Of a stretch of 64,000 nt of DNA, positions 35,801 through 47,500 are shown in pieces (position 1 is the first letter of the stretch; every line of letters starts with the position of its first letter). The notes below the pieces were generated by a model that saw only the letters and a program-made list of their open reading frames with translations, had not been told where the DNA came from and ran no database searches. Source of the stretch: Pithys albifrons albifrons (Eukaryota; Chordata; Aves; Passeriformes; Thamnophilidae). Both the position numbers and the translations under genes were made by a program. Where the stretch lies: assembly GCF_047495875.1 (NCBI RefSeq), contig NC_092464.1, positions 7,598,737 through 7,662,736 of the forward strand, written 5' to 3'.

Positions 35801-38800
35801 ATGACCTAGTTTGTCTGTTAGTTGATGTATGTTTCAGTGCCCCAAAACAAGTGGAGCTGGATGCAGTGAGGTATGAGTGAGACACAGGAGCTGAGGGGCA
35901 AGAAACAGTGAAAAAGTATTTGAGAAAATTATCATTGTGCCTATAGCAGAAGATGAAAATACTGCTTTGGGAAGATGGGTTTCCCCTGATATCCGATGTT
36001 GAGAAATATAAAGGTTTGATGGTGACCGAGTTTATACAACTTAAAAATACTGAGGCTGGCATAAACCTTTATGGTGCTTGAGATAGAGAAGGAAAAAAAG
36101 AGATAAACCAATACAGTAGGTCAGCAGGACAGTAGGACAACTACCACAGATCTGAGCACTGCAGGAGGTGACAGCAGCTGGATGCTGGACATGTGAACTT
36201 AGAGATGAAACAACACCCCACACTCAGGATCTTTACTGCTAAATGGATGAAAACTTGAAGGGAATTTTGGGGTTTTTTAATATGCAAATGCCCAGTAAGG
36301 CTGTATTTGCTTGAGTCAGAAGTAAGGTGCAGCTCCAGTTTTTGTGAATCTTATTGTGGGAAGGCCTTGGAAAACCAAAGAGCCCATTCCATTGCTGGCA
36401 GAAAGAATGTGCCAGGATTTTCATGTTACTGAGGAGAATTAGCCCCTGGCCTCTGTGGAAGGCTGGGCTTCCACCTCCGAGTACCGTGTGCCAGTACCAG
36501 CCTCAGAGCCCTTCTGGTGTGTGACTTGTTGCAACCTGAAAAATTCACAAGTTTTTCCTCAAAAGCCTTTTTTAAAAATAGTTCTGCTTCTTAGGAAAGT
36601 TAAACACAGATTCAGGAAAGATATTTGGTCTAAACAGCAGGTGTTTTGAAGATGAGGAATTGCATGTTGCTTTTAATGGTGCTTCAGACAAACCAGTGCC
36701 CTGCTACAGTGGCAAGGCTTGGCCGGACCCTGTTTTGTGCCTCTGGGGTTGATCCTGTCACATGCAGTTTGGATGTCTGTGATTTCTAGACAGCTGTATT
36801 CAGCTACAATAAATGTTTTCTTAAAGCCTGATTAGATCAAATGATGTTTGTGTTGTGTGTGACAGTGCTGCGGTGACTTGGAGAACCAAAGACTTCATTA
36901 CAAAGAGGTTTCTTGGTGTCTCTGGTTTGGCTAATTAACAAACACATTTAGTAACTGGAAAAATATTTTGCTGGTTTGTTGATGTGTTGACTCATTTGAT
37001 GTATTTTAAAAGAAAACAACAACAAACTGCTTGTCCAAACTAGTCTACTGACATATCTGCAGAGGTAGGCTGGGCTGGAGGATGTCAAGATTGTCTCATC
37101 AGATTATTGCGATCTCGTTTGCTTCATGGTCTGTATGAAGAAATCAGTTCTGTATCACCATCAGCTCATCTCGGCCTCAGATGAGGTTTCATATGGCATC
37201 GCTGTGACAAACAGATCTGCGCTTTATGAACAGCATGTCGTGGGAAACTTACCAAATCATGAAACTCCAGCATGTTTGATATCGATAAAAACTACATTGC
37301 ATAAAAGTTCTCTGAATGGTACTTTAACTACTCAGGCAGTAATAAGAGAAAATATTCCATTCAGTGCACAGGAGACAAGATATGCAGCTTTCGAGCTAAA
37401 GTGCTAGAGGGTTAGTTCAGTCTGCAGGCAATTTTATTTCAGGATGGAACCACTGGATAGGAGGTTCAGCACACAAATGTGTGACGCACTTCTCATAGTG
37501 GGGGTGGTTCTGTATAGCATGGAGCTGGCTTATTGTTTGCATCCTGGAGTACCCCTGCAGGAACTTAAATATCTCTCTTTTTTATTTGGGTGGCCATGCA
37601 TGCTCCAACGATGACAAAGTCATTGCTGTGTTGCTGTGTTCTGTGCTGTTCTGATGGGTTTCTGTAGCTATTTGAGGCAAATTAAGCAAATAGTCCTTTA
37701 GATTGTGGCACATTTGTTAATGTCTAATAATAGAGCTGTGCTGATGCTGCAATCTTTCTGTGAGGGTGATATTGGCCTTTCCCTGTAAGCTTCTCAGTGA
37801 CTTCTTTACACAACTTTAGGAAATGTTTATATCTTTTAGGCCTCTACCCTTGACTTGAGTTGGGTTTAAGTTGTCCAGTGAGTTCAAGTTGGAGGGAGGG
37901 AAGAAACTATCAGATAATACAAGCTTTCTTCCTAGGAATGCCAAACCCAAAGAAGGGATTCAAAAATAAAGGCTACAATTAATATAAAAACTTAACAAAT
38001 GCAGCTGACTCTGTGCTATTCCCATGGCCAGTGTGGGCAGACTTCTTTTTTCTTTCTTAAATTTATAATTCATAAGTGTATTTCTGGAATTGTTAAGTAA
38101 GATAGGATGAATGGAGTAGTTCAGACCTTCCCCTGGGTACTGGCTAGACCTTCTGTTGTTTTCCAGAATTCTTCAGAAGTGCAAGTGTAAAATCCCTTGG
38201 TGTAAAACATGGTTTCTGGGGTATTATTTTTAAAATTAGAAGTGCAATTTTTGGCAAATTCCATGGTGCAGCATCACAAAGTACAGAGAATTGAGTATAT
38301 GGAACAAAATGTTGTGTTCTGTTTTAAAACCATGTGACACAGTTATGTCATTATATAGACATATACACGCCTATATGCAGACTTTGACTGTTTGGTTAAT
38401 AATAAGCAGATTTCACAGTGGACAGGCACATTAACATAAGTGAAAGGGAGCATGAGAGTTGACTGCAAGTCTGTTAGTTTTGCTTGAGTTTGAGGAACTG
38501 CTGCTCTCATTAATTAGGAATGTTCTAGATTTTAATATTTGTCTTTGAGTCAGAGAACTATCAAAATGTGTTATTTACATAAGTCTCAGAGTTGCTGCAG
38601 TTGATATTTTCAGTTAAAAAAGTCATGCTGGACTGGCTACAAATTTGAGACTGTTCCTTGCAAAGTGCAAAAGGGCAACTTCTCAGCTGGTGTAAGATGA
38701 AGTTGTGAGAATTCAGTTTTAAATGCAAAGAATCAGAGTGGTTTAAAATAAGCTTTGCATAGCCTCTACCTCAAAGGCACTTTCTAAGGCATTCAGCTAC

Positions 38801-41800
38801 CATGGTGATGAATGTGGTATAAATAGAAAATAGATTAGATAGAATTCAAAATGTTCCTGAGTAGATCTAAATTAACAGTGGCCATTCTGGAAAGAGATGT
38901 AGGAAGTCACTGTGCAAAATTTAAGAAAATACACACCAATAGTAAATCTAGAGTGGCTTTTAGAAAGAGGAAGGTTGGAAGCAGTTGGTTATATCATGGC
39001 TGGTAATACAATATCAACAGGATTATTGGATTCTGATTCTGTTCAACCCTAGCACAGAAAAAGCAGACACATGAGATGTTTTAGAAACATGAGAAGCACA
39101 GGAAGATTTTTACCTGTGAGACTAAAACCTCTTTTGAACAGACAGGTGCTAGAAATGGCAACGTTCCCCTATGTATCTATGAAGCACATAAAGGATCCCA
39201 CAACAGTGGGATACACAACTAGGAAAGGACACTCAGAAGACACTTATTCTGCAAAATAGATCTCTGTCCCCTGTCAACCAAATCCTCTTTAACTTGTCTT
39301 GCAGTGTAAGACCCTGATAAAATTTAAAGACAGCAAGTACTTTTTTAGTCTGTTTGCATAAGCAGCTTATAGTTTTTTGCCACAATGTATTAAGGTCTTT
39401 TTGGCAGGAATTAAAAGCCCCAAACTGCAAACTTACTTAAAGGACATAAAACTTTAGGGACATGGATGGTTCTGTTGTTTCCAGTGGGACTACTCAAGTA
39501 TTTTAAATTGCAGGTGGGCAGAAGTACCCTGCTGAGGAGTTGTCTTAGAAATACCTGTGCACAGATGTTTATAGACCTGCGTAAATATGCAGTAGGTTAA
39601 TATGTGCTCCACAGATACAACTTTGTAGGAATAGTTTGCACTGTGTTGCTGCTCTTTTTCTGGGCTTTGCAGCCAAGGGAATGGCTTACGTTCTCCAGTG
39701 ATTTAATTTCTAGCGATTGAGCAATACCCTGTGATTGCTAATGTGTGAAAATCATTACTTGGTGACCTTTCCTAAGTGATCGTACGATGACAACTGCGTA
39801 ACAGCTGCCCTCAAACCAGCCTCAAGTTTGCGATGATCAAGGGATTAAAGACCTGTCTTTCACGTTGCTAGCTTTGGAGCTTCTGAATTGAGTCTTGTTG
39901 TCATCCTTTCTGGTAATTAGAAAACAAGTTGAGACTTCAGTCATGTATTTGTGACTGAAATGTGAGCACTGGTTTTGGCTGGTCAGATGAACAAAGTCAG
40001 AGGGTGTAGTTTATCTAACTCCAAAGTAATTCAGTGAATATGATCTGGTAACAGTTCTCCACACCAAAAATCAAAGTTTAAAGAAAGAGTGCTGACCAGC
40101 CACTTTATCTAGACATTGAAATTTTAGATTTGAAAGTAATTTTTTGAAAAAAACCCCAAAACATAGCTGAAATTATTTTGGCTGAAGCATGACAGCTGGA
40201 CAGCATGCTTAAGGGCATGGGTGATAATGCTCCCTCACCCTCAAGTTACACAAGTCAAGATACCGGTGACCCCTCTGTGAGGAAGCAGAGATGCAGGAGA
40301 ATGTTCTTGGGGCTTCTATGAAGGTGTTCACTAAATGAAGAGTGATGTGCACCCTTACAACTACCCCTTTAACCAGAATTCACTATGAACATGTGGCCTG
40401 CAGGTATGTTGTTGGGGCAAAGTGAAGAAACTAAGTGCCAGCAGCACAGTCCTCCAACAGATCTTACGTGTTATCAGTACCACTGAGATACCTGAGTGGT
40501 TCTACAGATCAGCTCAGCAATGAGGAAAAGCTGACTAAAGCCTGATCTCAAAGAGGAGAGAGGTCACGTAAACAAAGAAAATGGTTTTTGTAGTCTGATT
40601 TCTTTGAGGGTATGCAAACACAACGGGTTAACCTGCTAATTAATTTGGTGATGGCCCTGGACTCTGAGCTGTCACTAAGCTTGTGTGTGCATTTGGTTTA
40701 AGAGCCCCTGTCTCTGGGCAGATTACATGTGTAACCAAAGCTGGGTTTCCATTACCCTTTCTCTGAAACAGCAACGTGATATCACTGGGTATGACACTAC
40801 CACCTTTGAAGATGCATACTATAGAACACAACATTCAGTTCAACTTAATAGCGCACAGCCAGTGTAAATGCATCACAAGCACCCTCTTCCTGCATCCTGG
40901 CTTCTCATAGCCAAGAGCAAACTCACTTTTTCAAAGTTATCTGAGTTTTCTGGGAGCTGCTCTGTTACAGCAAAATAAATTCTCATGGAGTAAAGGCTTA
41001 TCAAAGTTATACCACTTTCTACTCTTAGATTATCTTGTTTCTTGCAAACACAACATCAACACTCTAAGATAAAAACATTAAAAGTAAAACCCCAATCCTC
41101 TCCTGCCTACACAGTTCTGCCTTTGAGCCTGAAATGAAAGCATGGCAGATATTTAGCCACAATACTTAACAAATTCCTGGAAGGCATTTGGATGCTGTGG
41201 TAAAAGGGGTGTAGATAAACCAACATAAACCAACAAAGCTTCAGTTGTGTAACTCGTGGCAGGCTCCACAGACAGTCAAACTGAGACCACGTACACCCCT
41301 TGGGTGTCCATTTCCCTTCCAGAACAGCTTAAACTCAGCAGCTGGTGTGGCCTGTATAGAGCTGGGAGCAGAAGGACATAATGATGCCTGTTAACTTAAA
41401 GCACAAAATGACAATAACAAGGGCTGCATTCTGAGGAAGAGGCCAAAGTATCCTGCAAATGTTGCAGGATGATGGCTTTGGAAGAATCCATTATTCACTG
41501 TATAGATGAGATGTCTCCTTACTTTTCTACCAGTAGAGCTACTTATTGTCATTTAAATAATCGTTAAATACTTGATTTCTAATATATCACTAGGATGAAT
41601 GAATGTTTTCACCTTTATCTTTGCTGTAAGAGCATCAACTGATGTATGTCATCATAATTAAAAGGTACAATTTCTGTTCCAGGTGCTCCATGGACTTGTT
41701 TCTGTTATTTAGACTATAGACAGATATCCTCTTCTAGGAGAGCCTAAAATACTACTGTGTTTTACTCCTCTCCTCACTTCTGCTAACAAAGCAACTTGTT

Positions 41801-43178
41801 TAAGGGCTTCCCAACCCACCTGAGGCACAATCAACAGAGTTAGTGTACAGCTCCTGTTTAAATTGTTTGAACTATCTCAGCTGATTCTGCTTGAAGTGGG
41901 TTATGAGAACTCACACAAACAGGTGGGAGAGGTGCCAGGGTGATAATCAATGCCCAAGGGACCCTAAAAACAGCTTGAAAAGAGAGGGGCAGGGCACAAA
42001 TGTTTTAAACCTCTGAAGCTGTTTGGAAATAGAACCTTTACACAGAACCTGTAAGCTGCAAGTGAGCTATGGCATTACCTGTGTTTTCAGATGAAGTGTT
42101 CCTCTCAGCTGTTACTGCTAGCGACTTTTTAAAAATAACATAAAATAAAATGAAAGTTGAGAATTGTAAGAAAGTTTACAGTGATGTGCCCATGTAAGCA
42201 TATGAGCAGATATTATCTGAGCCCAGTGCAGCATATTGTGCAACAGCATGGGAGAGGGGAAATTTTGGCCAGGAAAGTCAAAGCATATTCTTTCTTTTAT
42301 CTGTTGGATGCTAAAGCAGAGCCTTCCATGTGCCATTTGATTTGACTGGGCAGACAATTTCCATCCAGCTTCAATCCCCAGCTCTGGAGCCTACTTATTG
42401 GAGCCTGAGTGTTGCTGTTTCACCCCACCGATAAGGGAACCCATCCAACAAGCAAACTGGGCTGCCTTCCACCACACAAAATCTTTTAACTTCCGAAATC
42501 TCCAAGAGGAACAGAGCGAGCAAGTATGTTCAGTGAGTGTGCTCAGTTTGTGGTAAATGGCCAAACAACCCCCCTCCAGGACATGTGTGCACAGTCTGCA
42601 GCCATCACACGAACGCTGGGTATGAGCACCGAGGATACATCCCAATAATTTTCTTATATGGACCATCAATGGGCACAAGCTCCTGGTGCAGCCACATGGA
42701 GCTGGGAGCAGGAGACGGGAAATTGCTCTCTCATGGGAAATATCGTGTTCTCGTGGTTCAGGCTCAGGCATCTGGAGGGGCTATTTCTGGCATCTCCATC
42801 ACCGCACACTCACAGTGTGACCAGTCACACCTCATTATCCTGCATGCAAATTAGGTGTCAACAACTTGGCAGGTGATGTTTGCTGCAGCCTGTTTGAGGT
42901 GCTCAAGTGTACTAATGTTGTATCCTGGGCCTGTTTACAGCCAGCCGGGGGATCTGTGGGCTGCACCGTGGCCACCTGCACCCAAAGAAACCCCGCTTTG
43001 TGTTTTTTACAACTGAGTGGTTTCATGTTGGTGTTTTTCCCTGGGGCAAACTCCACCTTCACCCAAACGTGAATTGCGGCAGGTCTTGCTCTGAGGGGCA
43101 GCAGCATCTGCTGTGGGTGGGGAGCCCTTTCCTCGCTCCCAACACGTGCTGCGTCCTTTAAGGTCAAACATGGCTTGG
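29861..43178. other. Large intergenic interval between XRCC2 and ACTR3B
   Basis: Thirteen kilobases without a supported gene. Open frames up to about 126 codons occur but lack family motifs, codon structure or splice context. There is low-complexity TA/CA sequence at about 34390-34420. Conserved regulatory elements could exist here but cannot be recognised without alignment. Confidence 0.45.
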
Positions 43179-43655
43179 AATCATAGAATCATAGAATAAG
43201 TTGGGTTGGAAGAGACCTCTGAGATCATAAAGTCCAACCCTTAATCCAATCCCACTTTGATTACCAGATCATGGCACTCAGTGCCACGTCCAGTCTCACC
43301 TTAAAAACCTCCAGGGTGAGAGAATCCACCACCTCCCTGAACAGGCCATTCCAATGCCTGACCACTCTCTCTGTAAAGAACTTCTTGCTGATATCCAACC
43401 TAAACCTCCCCTGGCAGAGCTTGAGCCCTCTTGTACTACTGTTGGTTGCCTGAGAGAAGAGACCAATCCCCACCTGGCTACAACATCCCTTCAGGGAGTT
43501 GTAGAGAGTGTTAAGCTCTCCCCTGAGCCTCCTCTTCTCCAGGCTAAACACCCCCAGCTCCCTCAGCCTTTCCCCATAGGACTTGTGCTCAAGTCCCTTC
43601 ACCAGCCTCGTTGCTCTTCTCTGGACCTGCTCCAGCACCTCACAGAACATCATGA
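43179..43655 (-). mobile_element. CR1 LINE fragment, minus strand
   Basis: About 475 bp of inverted CR1, starting with two degraded octamers (ATCATAGAATCATAGAAT) and GTTGGGTTGGAAGAGACCTC. It includes the coding end that reads [20 protein letters not shown] on the minus strand. It belongs to the same general subfamily as the copy at 28.5 kb. Confidence 0.93.
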
Positions 43656-43895
43656 GCTGGAAGGGTCATATTGAGTCCAACACCCAGCCCTGCACGACCC
43701 ACAAGGGTCATAGAGTCCAACTCCCAGCCCTGCACAGAACACACCAAGAGTCACACCATGTGCAGGAGAACATCATCTGAATCCTGATCTCTGCCAGCCT
43801 TGGTGCTGTGACCACTGTTCTGGGGAGCCTGTTCAGTGCTCAACCACCCTCTGGGGGAAGAACTTTTGCCTAATATCTGATTTAAATTTCTAGTG
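43656..43895 (-). repeat. Second, older CR1 fragment next to the first
   Basis: A further inverted CR1 3' section with 'gagtccaac' twice, in two similar units of about 40 bp (43666-43745), followed by 'cctctgggggaagaacttttgccta'. The two copies lie in tandem in the same orientation, either by nested insertion or by independent insertions. Confidence 0.7.
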
Positions 43896-44404
43896 TCGAA
43901 CTTAAAGCAGCTTTTAGGCTGATGAAATCCATCACATCAGGCCAACCTGCAGGGGCCAGACCTGTCTGGTGTGGGTGAGGGAGCACCCTCAGAAAGCCAG
44001 AGCATGAGAGTGTGGGGCATGGGCGTGATGTACACGGCATAGAGGAATAGGCGTAATGCACTGGTTTTGGCTGGAATAATTCTCTTCACAGCGGCCAGCG
44101 GCTCTGAACAGGGGGTTGGTAATGTAGAGATGCCCGTACTGCCCCGGAGGTGTTGGAGGAAAGACTAAAAGTGGCACTTTCACGCCGTGGTCTGGTTGGC
44201 GTGGCGGTGGTGTTGGGTCAGGGGTTGGGCTGGATTTTTCCAGCCTGAGTCTGTGACTCTGAGTACAACACTAAGCCCTGCACGGAGTGGCAGAGTGATG
44301 ACAGAGTGACACACAGACAGACACACAGAGAGAGGCAGCCCCAGCCCGGCGGCTCCTCCCGCCGCGCCGCGGGCGCTGCCCGGCCCGGCCCGGCCCGGCC
44401 CGAC

Positions 44405-44506
44405 ATGGCGGCGGCGGCGGCGGCGCAGGCGCGGGGGGCGTTGCCGCGGGCCCGCCCGCATGGAGCCCGGGCCGGGGGAGCCACGGCCGCCCGCATGGAG
44501 GCGTAG
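44405..44506 (+). other. Upstream open reading frame in the ACTR3B 5' region
   Basis: An ATG at 44405 in good context (GACATGG) opens a 33-codon alanine-rich frame. It ends at TAG 44504-44506, 23 bp before the ACTR3B start codon. A second in-frame ATG at 44495 gives a three-codon frame, and another ATG at 44460 overlaps the main start out of frame. They matter only if transcription begins upstream of them. Confidence 0.4.
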
Positions 44507-44529
44507 GGCCCGCAGCGCCGGCCCGCAGC

Positions 44530-44573
44530 ATGGCGAGCTGCCTGCCGCCCTGCGTGATAGACGGCGGCACCGG
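44530..44573 (+). CDS. ACTR3B: ACTR3B exon 1
   Basis: 44 coding bases from ATG 44530 (context CAGCATGG, strong) to the donor GTGAGTG. It encodes [15 protein letters not shown], with the last glycine codon split. Residue 12 is Gly where Arp3 proteins known to me have Cys. Confidence 0.95.
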
Positions 44574-47500
44574 GTGAGTGCGGGAAGGCGCGGGCAGCCG
44601 CGCTGCAGGGGAGGGAGGTGGGTGTCTCCGCGCCGCGCCCTCCGCCCGCTCCGCGCTCGGGGCCGGTGTCCCGGCGCCCTCCGGCGTGTCGCCCCTGCGG
44701 CCGAGGGTTTGCTTTCCCTTCCCTCCTCTTCCCTTGCCCTCCCCGCTGCTCTCCTGCAGCCCTTGCTGCCCGTGGAGGTCGGAGCGGGGCAGCTCGCTGC
44801 GCTCCGGAGACGGTGTGTGTGTGTCCGTGTGCGCTTCGCTCCGCCCGGGGTCGGTTCTTGGTGTGTCCTCTGGCTCGAACTAGTGCGTGGTTAAAACCCT
44901 AAAACCGGGCACGGCTTGTTTCTAATGGAGAGAGAAAGAAAGCGTTGGCTTTGCCGAGCGGTCCAGAGGCAGGACAGCCGCGCTCCTGTGCCCGCAGTGT
45001 CCGTGCACAGTGCCCGGACCTTTGCCGGATGGCACCCGGCTTGTGCTTCTCCATGAGCTTTTCCAGGACCTTTGCCGGATGGCACCCGGCTTGTGCTTCT
45101 CCATGAGCTTTTCCAGGACCTTTGCCGGATGGCACCCGGCTTGTGCTTCTCCATGAGCTTTTCCAGGACCTTTGCCGGATGGCACCCGGCTTGTGCATCT
45201 CCGTGAGCTCTTCCAGGACCTTGCCCGACTTGTGCATCTCTATGAGCATTTCCAGGACCTTGCTGGATGGCACCTGGCTTGTGCATCTCCATGAGCCTCT
45301 CCAGGCGTTGCCTGCGGCCGGCGCCTAGGTGGGAGCTGGCTGCCTTCCACCTGGTGTTCCTGCTCATTAGGTCATCCCTTCACCTTTGTCGGATCACTGA
45401 GAGATTTATCCTACCCTTATCCCAAGCCACAAGTTTTGTAACTCAAGTCTTTGAGGACAAAAGTGAGATCTGAATTGCAGAGGTTGTGCTTGGAAGGTGT
45501 TTCGGGAATGGGTCTTTCCTACCTGTCTGTGGCTAGGGAAAATCCATTCATCATCCAACAGACCAGTCCTGCTGTGCCTTAGGAGTGGGAGGTGTCACAG
45601 GGAGCTGTAATGAAGGTAATATTGAACCTGTGGCGTGCTGTTGCTCATGTCTCTCCTTTGGCCCAGCAGTTACAGGCAGCTCTGAGAGGGAGGGGAGATG
45701 AGACACCAAGTCATGAGTAACTATTCATCCAGTAGCTTTACTTCTTGGTGTCACTGATTGCATTAAATTACTCCAATAATAGACCTTCCCTCTGCAGGGA
45801 ATTTGCAACACTATTTTAGTTTCTTTAGTACTTGGAAAATTATCTTGAAAATTTCCTTTACTGAAAAATCTTTTAAAATCCAGACCCCAAACCAATCCAA
45901 CCAAATAAACCCCAGCCCCTAGATAACCACAGGAAACACTTTCCAGTATTGTGTCACATTGCCTTCTTCTGGAAAGTGTGTGACATTTCGAAATATGCCT
46001 ATTAAACTGTCACAAAAGTTTTATAAGTCTCTTGTCCTGTTTCTGTTTGTAGCTCAGCTGATGAGAAATCAGCTCTGTTCCCTCAGTGGTGGATACTGGA
46101 GTCAACAGCTGGAAACTTTAGGAGTAGAATAGAGACCAGGTTCCGTGTCATATGTAATTCTGCCTGAGCATCAAATACTCCTTGATAGCTTTCCAGGTTC
46201 CTTCTATTTATTTTGTTGGTGTTATAGTAGCTTTATACTTAACAGTTTTGGTGAGAAATGGCAGTTCTAGGTGGATCCTTTAAAAAGGGTACAGTATAAA
46301 CCATAAAATCCAGAAAATGCATTAAATGCAGTGTCTGTCTTTTGCAGGAGATGCCCTTTGCTCTCATTTTGTGGTGTGAGTCCAGTGTTAAACTGGCAGT
46401 AGATATTGCTGACCAACAGTTGTACAAAATAAATAAGGGTAGGAAATGACTTATTGTGTCCTTTCAGATATATAATAATTGAAGTAGAATTTCTAAAACT
46501 TGTTTAGTGCTTGCATGGGTAAAACTGATGGAGTTGGTGTGTGCAGTCATGTATACAGTTTTGTTTCAGGAAGGGTTTGGATAGTCCCCAAATGGTGCAC
46601 ATTTGAATTTCAGTGCCTCCAATTGATCTTAATTCATAGGAGACAACATGATGTCTCTACTGGTGGGGCATCTGCTTGACTTTGCTGCAGGGCACTCAGA
46701 TGTGGAAGACTTTCCAGAAAAGAGTTTATTGAATGTGAAATAAGTTATCTTGCACAATTCAGGAAGAAATGGATCTGAACAAAAGCAGCCAGAAGAAGTA
46801 GCTTGACTCATTGATACGCAGTCTCTGGAATTTTCCTCTGTGTGGGCTGAAAACCTTCTCATTGTTAGAATGAATCTACTTTGGGTTACAAGCTTCAAAC
46901 AATTCATTCAAATTATTCATGAAAGGGCTTTCAGATGAAAAACTTGGAAGAGCACAGCAGAAAGGAAAAGGTATATGCAGACATGCCACTGTGGAACATT
47001 GTGTATATAAATACACTTTTCTGCTTACATCTCTGGTACTCAGTGATGTGCTTTGTCTGGGCACTAAATCCCTGTTTTTGTCATGTAAGGCTTTTAAAAA
47101 GTTTGTTAAAAGATGCTTTTTTTGTTGCTGTTTTTGTGCATAAGGAGCCTGGCTTAATTTACTGTTATGTGCAGCCACAGGCCTCAGTCCTGGAAAATGC
47201 TGGAATTTCTCAAAAAGAGCAAGAACAGGTATATAGAAAATAGGGACAGACCTTCAGTAAGAAACAGACTGTCACAGCAGAAAAGGATAATGTTCCTTTA
47301 ATGCATTGGATAGATGACTTGAGTTTTCTTTATCATAAACTGATCACTATTCATTCACAAATTTTGCAGAAAGTGATAATAATTTGCTATAATCTTTTTC
47401 ATTAGTGTTTGCAAATGACTTGTACTGCAGTTCTGATACTCCACATCTTCATTTTCTCTGCATGAGGTTTTCCTCGTGATCAGTTTACATGTTGCTCTCA

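Larger units (their letters stand above)
44330..44880 (+). promoter_or_regulatory. ACTR3B: CpG-island promoter of ACTR3B
   Basis: Dense CpG sequence around exon 1, with a run of CCCGG repeats (about 44378-44402) and a GACATGGCGGCGG YY1-like element at 44403-44415. No TATA box is visible. YY1 elements of this type often sit at or just downstream of transcription starts. The true start is not known from sequence. Confidence 0.75.

Noticed and set aside
37126..37407. 93-codon plus-strand frame in the intergenic region
   Set aside because: No family similarity and no splice or promoter context. Length is within chance for this amount of sequence.
44891..45367. 158-codon minus-strand frame with repeated [18 protein letters not shown] units
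   Set aside because: Translation of the 50-bp minisatellite in three rotating frames, not a repeat protein.
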